Positions 25,795 through 34,866 of a DNA stretch of 64,000 nucleotides are shown here, one piece after another. A model generated the notes under the pieces. It was not told where the DNA came from. It did no database searches and saw only the letters and a program-made list of their open reading frames with translations. The translations under genes were made by a program, and so were the position numbers. Numbering within the stretch: the first letter of the stretch is position 1; every line of letters begins with the position of its first letter. This DNA is from Paenibacillus donghaensis (lineage in GTDB: Bacteria; Bacillota; Bacilli; Paenibacillales; Paenibacillaceae), in contig NZ_CP021780.1 in assembly GCF_002192415.1 (NCBI RefSeq), forward strand, positions 3,038,001 to 3,102,000. The letters are read 5' to 3'.

Positions 25795-28700
25795 GTGATC
25801 AGATATACAAGACGTATGATTGCAGTGATGATCACGATCGCACTTTTTGTCGGGATGATGCCCGCCTATGCAGCCAGTAATCCATCCTCTGAGGACGGAG
25901 GAATGGTTTCGGAAGCGGGGAAAGTTGGCGATTTCCCTCTAGCGGCTAACGGAACGGCAGCGGCCATCTGGGTTGACGTCGCGGAGAAAGCGCCGGTCAG
26001 ACGAGTGGTGAAGGACTTGAAGGAGGACATCAAGCGAGTCACCAATCTGGATGCCAATGTGAGTAGCGCGGCCGCCCTGCCCCCAGGTCCCGTCGTGATC
26101 GTGGGCACACTGGCTGGCAGCGCTCAAATTAAGGCGCTGGTCACCGAAGGGAAAATCACCGCAAATGAGGTAAACGCTATTAAAGATGAATGGGAAGCCT
26201 ACTTAATCAAGGTGGTGGACGAAAACACCCTGGTCATCACAGGCTCGGATTCTCGCGGAGCCATCTTTGGCGTATACGAGCTCTCGGAACGAATGGGTGT
26301 AGATCCTTGGTATTTTTTCGCTGACGCAGCAATCAAAAGCAGGAATGCGGTCTATGTAACGGCCAATACTTCAGTCACTGACATGCCCGATGTGCGGTAC
26401 CGCGGTGTTTTCCTCAATGATGAGGAGAAGCTCAGCCGCTGGGCAAAGGATGTATTCAAAGACCCGGAAACGATGGGTCCGCAAACCTATGCCAAAATCT
26501 TCGAGCTCATTTTGCGGCTGAAGGGCAACTACATCTGGGCGGCTATGCATGTCAATTCGATTAACAATGTACCGGGCAATATTGATCTGGTGCAGGAATA
26601 CGGCATCGTGCTGGGCTCCAGTCACCCCGATATGCTCCTGCGGACGAACACCCACGAGTGGGATGAGTGGAAAAAGAACTATGTCGTACAGAAGGGTGTT
26701 AATCCCGACACGATTCAATATGACTACACTGTAAGCAAGGAGGCTGTGCTCCAGTACTGGCGGGAAAGCATCGAACGCCATAAAGACACCGATGCGCAAT
26801 GGACACTGGGTATGCGGGGGATACATGATGAGGCTTTCAATGTGAAGAATCTCATGGAACCTGCCTATAATTACTTGGGCGGTGATCTGGAGGAGCGGAA
26901 AGCTGCCCTTATGAATGAGATCATCCGGGAGCAGCAGAATCTGCTTCAGGAGATACTGGGCCAGGATAAATATGAGAATTCCTTCCAGGCATTTATCCCG
27001 TACAAGGAAGTCCTGCCTATCTATAATCACCCCAAATTTGATCTGCCCGAGAATGTGACAGTGATCTGGTGCGACGATAATCACGGAATCATGCGGAGGG
27101 TACCTGATGCTGCAGAACGTGCACGCGAAGGCGGACACGGGTTATACTATCACGTTTCCTACTGGGCTCCTGTCGACCAAAGCTATATGTGGCTCAATTC
27201 GATCCCCCTTGCCTTGATGGGTGAGGAGCTCAGCAAGTCTTGGGATCATCATATTCGGAAGTCCTGGATACTGAATGTGGGCGATATCAAGCCGCAGGAA
27301 GCCGAGATGACCTTCTTTATCCGTTACGGATGGGACGTAGAGAAGTACAAGAACCAGGCGGATCAATTTCTGAAAGACTGGACTTCTGAACATTTCGGCA
27401 GCCAGTATAGCGACGAGGCAGCTGATATTCTCACTACTTTCTACCAGCACACCAACGTTCGCAAGCTTGAGCATATGAAGGTTGACCTGTTCAACCAGAC
27501 TCACTATGGAGATGAGAGTTCCAAGCGGGTGGCGGTATATCAGGATTTGTTCAACCGCACCGCCGCTATCTATCATGCACTGCCTGAGGCGCAGAAGCTG
27601 AGCTTCTATGAACTGGTGCAGTCCAAAATTAACTGGGCGTATTATGTCAATAAAGCCTACTATTATGCGGATAGAAGCAATCTGGCTTTCGATCAGGGCA
27701 GGATGGCTTCCGCCGATGCGTTTCTCAAGCTTTCGCAGGAGGCTGACCTGGCCAAGAAAGCGGAAATTGCGCGTTACAGTACGATGGCAGATGGCAAATG
27801 GAAGGGATTCATTGATCCCGAGAATGCGTCGCCTCCCGTCATTAATCAGCTTCCCCCCGGCACGCCGGCGCTGGTGCTGGGAGAACCGTCCATGGGCGTG
27901 GTCGTGCAAGGCGAGAAAATGCCCCAGGAGAACTCCAGGGTGGTCTTCTCCCCTTACAACCAGGATGGTAAATTCATCCAAGTCTTCAACAAAGGAGCCA
28001 GCAGCATCAACTGGACTGCCGCCGCCGATCAGCCTTGGGTACAGCTCTCCGCCGCGGCAGGAACCGTCAGCGACGAGACCCGTCTCTGGGTTACGATTGA
28101 TCAGATGGAAGCCCACAAAGGCGCAACCGCAGCGATTACGATTACCGATACTGCAGCCAACACGAACAAGACCATTCAGGTGGCGATTGAGAATCCGGCA
28201 ATGGCCCTGTCCGCAATCCAGGGCTACGCAGAGGCTGACGGCTATGTTTCGATTGAAGCCGAGCATTACAGCCGCTTGAACACGAACAGCGATAAGACCT
28301 GGCAAATCGTCCATGACCTGGGTCGTGCTTTTGGCGGTGATGTAGTGCGTGCTTTTGCTCCTGACCTGAGCGCCGTGGATGAGACTGCGATCACCTCGGC
28401 TGCCCCCAGCCTGGAGTATGACATCAACCTGACCTCCGCAGGCCAGTTCCCGTTGGAGATATACCGGATTCCCACGCTCAATTCCAAGGGGAAGGTACGC
28501 TTTGCCGTATCCGTGGACAACGAAACCCCGATTGTCGTGGAATCCGCCGCGGCCGATGAGGGGCAAGGCACCATCTGGGTGAGCAACATCTTCCATATGA
28601 TCGAGAAGCATGTGGTGAATATGCCCGCTCTGTCAGCTGGAAAACACACCGTCAAGCTGTGGATGGTGGATAGCTATATTATGATTGACAAGATGGTGCT

Positions 28701-31275
28701 GTACACCGGTCCGGAGGGTGTCATTCCCACCGAGCTTGGCCCTGACGAGAGTTACCACCATGAATACAATACTAAGTTCAGCCCTGGCATCGATCTTCTG
28801 CCCTGGACCTCAACAGTAGCTGAACCGATTAACATCCCGGCTGGCTGGGGAGGGGGAGCTGTTGTTGAAGCGGATGGAAAGGTAAGCGTTGAGGCCGAGT
28901 ACGCCATGGAACATGTGCTTGATTCCGAAAGCCAGATTACGTCTGACATGAAGGCGTACACCCTTTCCAAGCGGGATAAGGCTGCCCAGGTGGCAGGGAA
29001 GATTCCCAATGCCTGGCGCCTTACTCAATCGGACACCGGCATGGCCATGCGCCTTCCCGATCTGGGCGGACAGTGGTCAGAGAATGCCGAATTCCCTGTA
29101 TATAGTCCGGAATTAACATACAAAATCAATTTTAGCAACACGGGTACGTATAATGTCTGGGTCCGCTGGCGGTATGTGGACAACGCTTCCGACTCTATTC
29201 GCGGCGGTTTGGATGGCAGTCTCGGCAACTTCTCGACAGATGTTTTTTTTAGCAATAATTTGGATGAGAAATGGCACTGGAAAAACGTGGGCAAGGTTAA
29301 CGTCGCCACAGCGGACGAGCATTCCTTCAGCCTGTGGATGCGCGAGGACGGTCTGTATGTAGATCGCATCTACCTGACGAAGAGCGGCGAGACCCCAACC
29401 GACGCCCTCTGGAACCCCTCCCTCCGGGCGGGGAGCACTGCGGGACTGAGGCTCCAGGCAGCCGTGAACGCGAAGCGCGCCGGGATGTCCGGGACCTCTT
29501 ATCCATTAGGTGATGCTCTCGGTCATTACCGTCAGGCTGCCTATGACTCCTTGATGAGTGCGCTGAACGCAGCGGATGCCTTGGCCAAGAGCGGAAGGGC
29601 TACAGAGCAGCAAGCTGACGAAGCCCTGAATGCCATTACTGCCGCCGAAACAGCTCTGGCCCATTCTCTCGTCCTTACACGGGATGGCATGACCTATAAT
29701 GCCTTCAGAGATTTCTCTGGTGATAAGGCGGGCAAATATCCTTACGGCTTTAACGTCGAAGGGATGACCAATGGCGCTACGGCCACTGTGCAAAAGGAGG
29801 GTGGGAATCAATTCCTGCGTCTGACCACAACCTCTACTGCCGGCAAGGCCGATCTGTTTCTGCCGTATGCAGGCGAGGTAAAGGCTGCTTCGAATCAGCG
29901 TATCGTCATCGAATACCGCGCCAGATTCAACGGCAACTTCCAGTATGCCAATGGCGCCATGGTGAGAAACGACAGCGGTACTAACAATTATTCCATGGTA
30001 ACTGCCTTTGAAAATGCAAGTGGAGTGCATCAGATCAAAGTGCATAAGGGCACATCCAATGCAGATAAGGTCAGCGTCAAAGCGTTTAATTACAATCAAT
30101 GGCACACATTTAAGATGGTGGGCAACTGGGACGCCCGGACTTATACCGTCTATATGGACAATGATCCTGTTCCGGTAGCCGCTGACTTCAGCTTCCGCAA
30201 CACAGGCGGCAGCAAGCTGACTGGCCAGCGGTTCGGACTGGATAACATGCCGGGCGGCTCAATCGACTACGACGACTTTAAGGTTAGCATCATAAATCCT
30301 GCCAAGCCGGAGACGCCTAATGATATTACTGGCGTTACTCCTGTTTCCCTTCCGCCTGTAGCTCTCGGCACGGATAAAGCAGTCGTGTTGAACAGTCTAC
30401 CGAATAAGGTGGGGGTTACACTTGGTAGTGGTGACAAAGCTAAACTGAATGTGACCTGGGATAACGAGACCTATGACGCATCGAAGTCTGGTGAATACAT
30501 TTTTACAGGAACGATCACCCTGACAGGCACAATAACCAACACCAATGATCACAAAGCTGCTGCCAAAGTGACAGTAGCCCGGATCAAGATCGCCACTGTT
30601 GGTGACAGCATTACCTTTGGCTCTGATTCGGCAGGTCCCATTAAGCCCGAGGACAAATACCCCGCCAAGCTGCAAAGCCTGTTGGGTGGAAATTATGAGG
30701 TGGCGAACTTTGGTGTAAGCGGTGCCTCCATGCTGAATAAGGGAACCGATACCGGTGGCGCCAAGAAGGGCTATGTGCACCAGGGAAAATATATGGAGAG
30801 CAAGGCATTCCAGCCCGATGTTGTTATCATTATGCTGGGAACCAATGACTCTAAGGTGCTGAACTGGCATCCGTACAAAGCAGAGTATGTGGATGATGCT
30901 CTGGCGCTCATCCAGAGCTACCGTGATTTGGACACCCATCCCGTTGTATACCTGGCTACATCGCCTACAGTCGTACCAGGGTCTAATCGATATGGCATCC
31001 AGGCCGATGTGTTGCATAACGAGATTGTTCCGCTCCAAAAGCAGATTGCACGGATTGCGGACAGTAGTTTTATTGACGTACACGATGCAACGAAGAATGC
31101 AACACTGGATCAGTTCCCGGATTATGTACACGGCAATGCCGCTGGCTACACCTGGATTGCCAATGCCATTCACGCCGGCATTACTGCTGATCCGGAACCT
31201 AAGGCGCCTCGGATTACCCAGGTTCATCCAGTAGCGATGAAGTCGCCTTCCGGACAGACACCCAAGTCGTTGTAG
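25795..31275 (+). CDS. Secreted GH115 alpha-glucuronidase fused to an SGNH/GDSL esterase
   Basis: A very large secreted enzyme (1826 residues, GTG start after GAGGTGA). Signal peptide 1-27. The GH115 catalytic part (about 30-690) has YRGVFLNDEEKLSRWAKDVF, LRLKGNYIWAAMHVNS, TLGMRGIHDEAF and VTVIWCDDNHGIMRRVP, followed by a beta-sandwich (700-800) and the GH115 C-terminal domain (815-985). Next come a CBM-like module (1015-1200), a FIVAR-like helical spacer (1205-1285), a LamG-like module nearly identical to that of the preceding GH43 protein (1290-1500) and an Ig-like domain (1515-1590). An SGNH hydrolase follows (about 1596-1800; GDSITFG, LGTNDSK, DYVHGNAAGY). GH115 removes (methyl)glucuronate from xylan; the esterase would remove acetyl groups. 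A frameshift truncates a further LamG-like copy at the C-terminus. Confidence 0.92.
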   Translation: MIRYTRRMIAVMITIALFVGMMPAYAASNPSSEDGGMVSEAGKVGDFPLAANGTAAAIWVDVAEKAPVRRVVKDLKEDIKRVTNLDANVSSAAALPPGPVVIVGTLAGSAQIKALVTEGKITANEVNAIKDEWEAYLIKVVDENTLVITGSDSRGAIFGVYELSERMGVDPWYFFADAAIKSRNAVYVTANTSVTDMPDVRYRGVFLNDEEKLSRWAKDVFKDPETMGPQTYAKIFELILRLKGNYIWAAMHVNSINNVPGNIDLVQEYGIVLGSSHPDMLLRTNTHEWDEWKKNYVVQKGVNPDTIQYDYTVSKEAVLQYWRESIERHKDTDAQWTLGMRGIHDEAFNVKNLMEPAYNYLGGDLEERKAALMNEIIREQQNLLQEILGQDKYENSFQAFIPYKEVLPIYNHPKFDLPENVTVIWCDDNHGIMRRVPDAAERAREGGHGLYYHVSYWAPVDQSYMWLNSIPLALMGEELSKSWDHHIRKSWILNVGDIKPQEAEMTFFIRYGWDVEKYKNQADQFLKDWTSEHFGSQYSDEAADILTTFYQHTNVRKLEHMKVDLFNQTHYGDESSKRVAVYQDLFNRTAAIYHALPEAQKLSFYELVQSKINWAYYVNKAYYYADRSNLAFDQGRMASADAFLKLSQEADLAKKAEIARYSTMADGKWKGFIDPENASPPVINQLPPGTPALVLGEPSMGVVVQGEKMPQENSRVVFSPYNQDGKFIQVFNKGASSINWTAAADQPWVQLSAAAGTVSDETRLWVTIDQMEAHKGATAAITITDTAANTNKTIQVAIENPAMALSAIQGYAEADGYVSIEAEHYSRLNTNSDKTWQIVHDLGRAFGGDVVRAFAPDLSAVDETAITSAAPSLEYDINLTSAGQFPLEIYRIPTLNSKGKVRFAVSVDNETPIVVESAAADEGQGTIWVSNIFHMIEKHVVNMPALSAGKHTVKLWMVDSYIMIDKMVLYTGPEGVIPTELGPDESYHHEYNTKFSPGIDLLPWTSTVAEPINIPAGWGGGAVVEADGKVSVEAEYAMEHVLDSESQITSDMKAYTLSKRDKAAQVAGKIPNAWRLTQSDTGMAMRLPDLGGQWSENAEFPVYSPELTYKINFSNTGTYNVWVRWRYVDNASDSIRGGLDGSLGNFSTDVFFSNNLDEKWHWKNVGKVNVATADEHSFSLWMREDGLYVDRIYLTKSGETPTDALWNPSLRAGSTAGLRLQAAVNAKRAGMSGTSYPLGDALGHYRQAAYDSLMSALNAADALAKSGRATEQQADEALNAITAAETALAHSLVLTRDGMTYNAFRDFSGDKAGKYPYGFNVEGMTNGATATVQKEGGNQFLRLTTTSTAGKADLFLPYAGEVKAASNQRIVIEYRARFNGNFQYANGAMVRNDSGTNNYSMVTAFENASGVHQIKVHKGTSNADKVSVKAFNYNQWHTFKMVGNWDARTYTVYMDNDPVPVAADFSFRNTGGSKLTGQRFGLDNMPGGSIDYDDFKVSIINPAKPETPNDITGVTPVSLPPVALGTDKAVVLNSLPNKVGVTLGSGDKAKLNVTWDNETYDASKSGEYIFTGTITLTGTITNTNDHKAAAKVTVARIKIATVGDSITFGSDSAGPIKPEDKYPAKLQSLLGGNYEVANFGVSGASMLNKGTDTGGAKKGYVHQGKYMESKAFQPDVVIIMLGTNDSKVLNWHPYKAEYVDDALALIQSYRDLDTHPVVYLATSPTVVPGSNRYGIQADVLHNEIVPLQKQIARIADSSFIDVHDATKNATLDQFPDYVHGNAAGYTWIANAIHAGITADPEPKAPRITQVHPVAMKSPSGQTPKSL

Positions 31276-31609
31276 AGTATTCCGCACGCTTTCAAACGGG
31301 ACTTCAGTATGCGAATGCTTTCCAGCCGAAGAACCAAGCAGGTGCCTACGCTACGATACTTGGTATCCTTTCAAAATCATTGCTGATATGGATGCGCAGA
31401 CTTACAGCGTCTATATGGGGGATGAGATCATTGCGGAGAACTTTGCATTCCGTACGGAGGGCAGTACTGTACTAACGGGACATGTCTTCGGCATCGACGG
31501 CTTCCCCAATGGGCAAGTGGATTTCGATAATATCCAAGTCAAGATTGCATCGGTGGCGGAAAAAGCCGAACAGGATGCGCCCCGAGGGGCTTGGGCACCA
31601 AAAGATTAG
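31263..31609 (+). pseudogene. Broken third copy of the LamG-like C-terminal module
   Basis: Beyond the stop at 31275, two other frames continue the module: QVVVEYSARFQTGLQYANAF (from 31263) and DTWYPFKIIADMDAQTYSVY through VLTGHVFGIDGFPNGQVDFD (31355-31609). These match IVIEYRARFNGNFQYANGAM and TYTVYMDNDPVPV...FDDFKV of the intact copies in the GH43 and GH115 proteins. At least one frameshift and an internal deletion (about 40 residues) have destroyed it. Originally the GH115 protein was about 100 residues longer. Confidence 0.75.
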
Positions 31610-31677
31610 ATTCATTACAGGGACTGTCACCGCTATGATCGGTATTATAAACCTGCGGGAACTATGGAGGGATGGAT

Positions 31678-33390
31678 ATGTCAAATCCGACATATGAAAA
31701 ATTTGAGCCATTAAGAAATGCGAAACTTGTTTTGGGGTATCTGACATCCATGGTGGATGAAAAGGCGGACAACCTTCCGTATTGGCTTGTGCTGCCTCAT
31801 AAAAAGCCTGCTGAAGCCGCTCACTGCCGGGTAGACGATGCGGAGCTGGTTGGCTCCTGGTATGAAGCCATTGACGCCGTCCGAAAAATGCTGAAGACGG
31901 AAGAAGGCGCCCCGGTTCAGTTATCCTTTTACCGCCATCTCATGAAGTCTTGGGGAGAGCATGGGCTGCGCTTTCATGAGCCATACCCCTGGACCCATAC
32001 GAATCACAGCTCCTTTCACGAAATGGGCTATATCCTTCCGGCGCTGAACAGGATGCTGGAGAACAATCCCGGGGATCAGGAGCCGGAGAAGAGGGCTTCT
32101 GAGCTTGTAAGAGGGCTCCGTTCACTTGTAATCGAAAGAAAGGTCAGAACCTTCTGGTCAGGAGATTATGAGGAAAAGGAGCCGGTTTATGAATTCCCCA
32201 ATGATGTGTATTTGAAAGACGGCGGGTTCGATCTGTCAAGGCACACCGGGCGGGGGGAGCAGGGGATCCGCAATGCCATTGTGCTTCACTCCCTGGTGCG
32301 CAGATATGAAATCGCCGGAGACGAGGTTGCGCTTGATTTGGCTATTGGCATTGCCAACCACCTCTTGGGACCCTCGCGCTATTTTAATTTCAAAATGGAG
32401 TTTTTCGGCCATGTCCATTCGGCAGGTTGGGTTGCCTCTGGACTCGTCCGGCTTGGCCGCATCACCGGCAGCCAACGGTACATTGCCGCAGGCAAAGGGA
32501 TATATGACTATATCCGTTCCCTGTCCTCCTCCTTCGGCTGGGTGCCCGAATATGCCCAGTGGCATCCGCTGCATGAGGAGCACTGTGAAACCTGCTGCAT
32601 TAAAGATATGATCGAATGCGCTAATGAATTGATTCTGGCCGGGTACGAGGAATATTGGGAGGATATGACCCTGTTTGCACGGAACCAGCTGGTGGAAAAT
32701 CAGTTGAAGGTGTCTTCCTATGTAGTTACAGACAATACCCGGCCTGACGGAGAGGGGGTTAGCTACAGGGAGATTGACAAGAGAATGATTGGCGGCTTCA
32801 CCGGAGGCTCCCTCGTCAATTCCATTTCGTTGTCCAAGTTCCGCTCCATTGCGGGCTGCTGCGTCGGCATGGCTCCGGTGGCCCTGGAAATGGTATGGAA
32901 CCGGTCGGTGGAATTCCGCGATGAGATGGTTCTCGTCAATATCCCCGTTGATAAGGAAACTGAGGAAGCCACGGTGAGCATGAATTATCCCGATACAGGT
33001 TATATTTCCATCACGCCCAAGCGGCGGTGTGACGTTGCAGTACGGGCTTACGACTGGATGGGTCAGGATCTGGGCGGGAGGATTAATGGAATAACCTGCG
33101 TACCCTCAAGGGAGGGCAATCTGGTAGTGTTCCGCAATGTAGCAGCAGGGGATATTGTGGAGCTGGAGCATCCTTTGGAGACGGCGGTGGTGAAAGAAAC
33201 GGTGCGGGGCGAGGAATATTCGGTATCATGGAGAGGCTGTGATGTCATCGATATTTTTCCGCGCGGAGAGCACTTGAGACTATACCAGCGGAATTTACAC
33301 ATCCCGAAATACTATCCATCCGCGGAAGATGTTCATTTCACCGGGGCCGTCAATTATGGTCCTACCCAGCAGGCGCAGGGGAAAAAGTAA
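31678..33390 (+). CDS. GH127-like (DUF1680) glycoside hydrolase
   Basis: A 570-residue cytoplasmic (alpha/alpha)6-barrel enzyme with no signal peptide. The start ATG at 31678 follows ATGGAGGG; an ATG at 31672 is too close. The segment EEHCETCCIKDMIECANELI and the later SIAGCCVGMAPVALEM reproduce the Glu-x-Cys and Cys-Cys pattern that binds zinc and supplies the catalytic cysteine in GH127 beta-L-arabinofuranosidases. Sequence outside these sites is divergent, so it may belong to a sister family with a different sugar specificity. It is the last gene of the GH43-GH115 unit and would process imported arabinose-bearing oligosaccharides. Confidence 0.8.
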   Translation: MSNPTYEKFEPLRNAKLVLGYLTSMVDEKADNLPYWLVLPHKKPAEAAHCRVDDAELVGSWYEAIDAVRKMLKTEEGAPVQLSFYRHLMKSWGEHGLRFHEPYPWTHTNHSSFHEMGYILPALNRMLENNPGDQEPEKRASELVRGLRSLVIERKVRTFWSGDYEEKEPVYEFPNDVYLKDGGFDLSRHTGRGEQGIRNAIVLHSLVRRYEIAGDEVALDLAIGIANHLLGPSRYFNFKMEFFGHVHSAGWVASGLVRLGRITGSQRYIAAGKGIYDYIRSLSSSFGWVPEYAQWHPLHEEHCETCCIKDMIECANELILAGYEEYWEDMTLFARNQLVENQLKVSSYVVTDNTRPDGEGVSYREIDKRMIGGFTGGSLVNSISLSKFRSIAGCCVGMAPVALEMVWNRSVEFRDEMVLVNIPVDKETEEATVSMNYPDTGYISITPKRRCDVAVRAYDWMGQDLGGRINGITCVPSREGNLVVFRNVAAGDIVELEHPLETAVVKETVRGEEYSVSWRGCDVIDIFPRGEHLRLYQRNLHIPKYYPSAEDVHFTGAVNYGPTQQAQGKK

Positions 33391-33410
33391 CGGCAGACAC
33401 AGACATAAGC

Positions 33411-33458
33411 AGAAACCGCAACCCGCAAAAGCAATTTTGCGGGTTGCGGTTTCTTAGC
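33411..33458 (+). terminator. Strong terminator with a 20-bp perfect stem
   Basis: AGAAACCGCAACCCGCAAAA pairs perfectly with its complement around GCAA; the 3' arm ends in TTTCT. It ends carbohydrate locus 1. Confidence 0.9.
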
Positions 33459-33470
33459 TCCGGTCGTCTA

Positions 33471-33489
33471 AGGACAAGAACATAGTCCT
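33471..33489 (+). repeat. 3'-UTR hairpin with AAGAAC loop, copy 2
   Basis: AGGACAAGAACATAGTCCT: a 5-bp stem AGGAC/GTCCT around the 9-base loop AAGAACATA. It follows the GH127-like gene and its terminator. The flanking ATTG is also shared with copy 1 at 7928. Confidence 0.5.
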
Positions 33490-33496
33490 ATTGGAA

Positions 33497-33520
33497 CCTG
33501 CGCCTGGCGCGGGTTTTCTA
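33497..33520 (+). terminator. Second terminator downstream of the hairpin
   Basis: CCTGCG and CGCGGG pair around CCTGG (one G-U pair), followed by TTTTCTATTTT. Together with copy 2 of the AAGAAC hairpin it looks like a small terminated unit. Confidence 0.7.
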
Positions 33521-33526
33521 TTTTAA

Positions 33527-33544
33527 GGGATCAAGTTCTTATCC
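33527..33544 (-). repeat. 3'-UTR hairpin with AAGAAC loop, copy 3 (minus strand)
   Basis: On the minus strand the sequence reads GGATAAGAACTTGATCCC: GGAT and ATCC pair around the 9-base loop AAGAACTTG. It lies 22 bases beyond the stop codon of the quinone-reductase-like gene, so it too is in a 3'-untranslated region. Confidence 0.4.
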
Positions 33545-33566
33545 TTTGCTCGGGACGAGAACTAGC

Positions 33567-34145
33567 TTACTGTTCCTTGGCATAATTCAACCCTAAGTGA
33601 TGAGCTTGGTTAAGCAGCATCTCATAATGCTCGGGATTGGAATCTAAAGTCTCGTATAAAAATTCAACCTTGGAATTGGAAACACCGCAATAATCTGCAA
33701 TGCCCACATTGAGCAGATGAGTAATCATTTCATCATAGTTACGCTTTTTCATCTGTTCTTTCGAAACGCCTGCCAAACCAATCCACAAAGCATGCTGATG
33801 ATGAAGCTGGTTCGTACCGTATGCAAACCCGTTGTTCCATACACGGTCAATATAACCTTTTAGCATGGCTGGCAAATGCCACCACCAGACCGGAAAAATA
33901 AATGCCAAGGCATCATGCTCCTTCATTCGCTTAATTTCCCTTTCCACCTCAGGTGAAAAGGATTGCTCCTCAACTGACAAGTCAGGTTCATCTACTCCTT
34001 TTAAAACAGGGTCAAAGCCTATCCCGTGTAAATCCAATATCTCATAGTCGTGGCCAGCTTCGGCAAGACCTTGTGCGAAACGATCGGCAACCTTAAAGGT
34101 CAGGGAATCTTTTCTCGGGTGCGAAACAACGATTAATACGCTCAT
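33567..34145 (-). CDS. NAD(P)H-dependent flavodoxin-fold oxidoreductase (quinone reductase-like)
   Basis: A 192-residue flavodoxin-like NAD(P)H dehydrogenase. The N-terminal SVLIVVSHPRKDSLTF carries the phosphate-binding loop with SHPR, and FIFPVWWWHLPAMLKGYIDR and FAYG are the conserved FMN and substrate blocks of the MdaB/NQO/KefF family. Such enzymes reduce quinones or nitro compounds by two electrons. It is divergent from an HxlR-type regulator, the usual arrangement for electrophile-responsive reductases. Confidence 0.92.
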   Translation of the reverse strand: MSVLIVVSHPRKDSLTFKVADRFAQGLAEAGHDYEILDLHGIGFDPVLKGVDEPDLSVEEQSFSPEVEREIKRMKEHDALAFIFPVWWWHLPAMLKGYIDRVWNNGFAYGTNQLHHQHALWIGLAGVSKEQMKKRNYDEMITHLLNVGIADYCGVSNSKVEFLYETLDSNPEHYEMLLNQAHHLGLNYAKEQ

Positions 34146-34205
34146 GCTTGTATCTTCACTACCTTTCTGAAAGTTAACTTGTAGCCATGATCAATGGCTG
34201 ATGCT

Positions 34206-34246
34206 ATTATAAACAGTAATGAATTAATCTGGAAGTACGCACTTTC
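34206..34246 (-). promoter_or_regulatory. Promoter of the reductase gene with an upstream palindrome
   Basis: On the minus strand a -10 TATAAT (plus positions 34206-34211) is preceded at 17 bases by a weak -35 (TTCCAG), which overlaps the imperfect palindrome GGAAGTACGCACTTTC (plus 34231-34246). I infer that this is the operator of the divergent HxlR regulator. A separate 10-bp inverted repeat TTAGGAACAT (34273-34282)/ATGTTCCTAA (34347-34356) flanks the regulator's own upstream region. Confidence 0.5.
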
Positions 34247-34389
34247 AAGTTCTATAGGATGATATAGGTGCCTTAGGAACATGGAAGTGCCCTACATAGA
34301 TGAACTAGAAACTTACCTCAAGAGCCGACTGAAGGGAATGAATACTATGTTCCTAACAAAAACACAGCCTTTTAACGGAGGAATAAGAG

Positions 34390-34761
34390 ATGACTGAAAA
34401 GAGGGAAAATAGCGTTCAAAAAAAGTATAAAGTTGGAGTAGAGGCAGCACTAGAAGTAATGGGGGGGAAATGGAAGCCTTTAATCATCTATCATTTGATG
34501 ACTGGACGGAAACGGACGTCTGAGCTTCGACGGTTAATGACTGGTATTACTCAAAAAATGCTGACCACTCAACTAAGAGGCCTGGAAAAGGATGAGATTG
34601 TTACACGAAAGGTTTATACAGAGATCCCACCTAAAGTGGAGTATGAGTTAACGGCGTACGGCTGGGGACTAAAACCCGCGCTAGACCATTTATGCTATTG
34701 GGGAGAAGAACACCTGGAAAAGGTTCATGGGGAAAAATCCAAGGTTTTGGAAGAGTTTTAA
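34390..34761 (+). CDS. HxlR-family winged-helix regulator
   Basis: A 123-residue HxlR/DUF24 regulator. The core MGGKWKPLIIYHLMTGRKRT, SELRRLMTGITQKMLTTQLR and PPKVEYELTAYG is diagnostic. The family usually senses quinones, aldehydes or diamide through a conserved N-terminal cysteine. Here the N-terminus (MTEKRENSVQKKYKVGVEAA) has no cysteine and the only Cys is near the C-terminus (HLCYWGEE), so thiol sensing by the usual Cys is not supported. It is divergent from the flavodoxin-fold reductase, its likely target. An AACGGAGGA site precedes the ATG. Confidence 0.92.
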   Translation: MTEKRENSVQKKYKVGVEAALEVMGGKWKPLIIYHLMTGRKRTSELRRLMTGITQKMLTTQLRGLEKDEIVTRKVYTEIPPKVEYELTAYGWGLKPALDHLCYWGEEHLEKVHGEKSKVLEEF

Positions 34762-34792
34762 GGCTGTTGCCATATTAAAAAAGAAAGGTACG

Positions 34793-34838
34793 GAAATAAA
34801 AAACCACTTACGCTCGGAAATCCCAAGCTTAAGTGGTT
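34793..34838 (-). terminator. Terminator of the nitronate monooxygenase gene
   Basis: AACCACTTA (34802-34810) and TAAGTGGTT (34830-34838) pair; read on the minus strand, the stem is followed by TTTTTTATTT. It sits between two convergent genes and may also stop the HxlR transcript. Confidence 0.8.
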
Positions 34839-34866
34839 AATCGTGCTTTTATATCTTATAACAACC

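Noticed and set aside
27142..28611. 489-residue minus-strand frame inside the GH115 gene
   Set aside because: It is antisense to conserved GH115 motifs, has no recognisable domain, and reflects the high GC codon usage of the sense gene.
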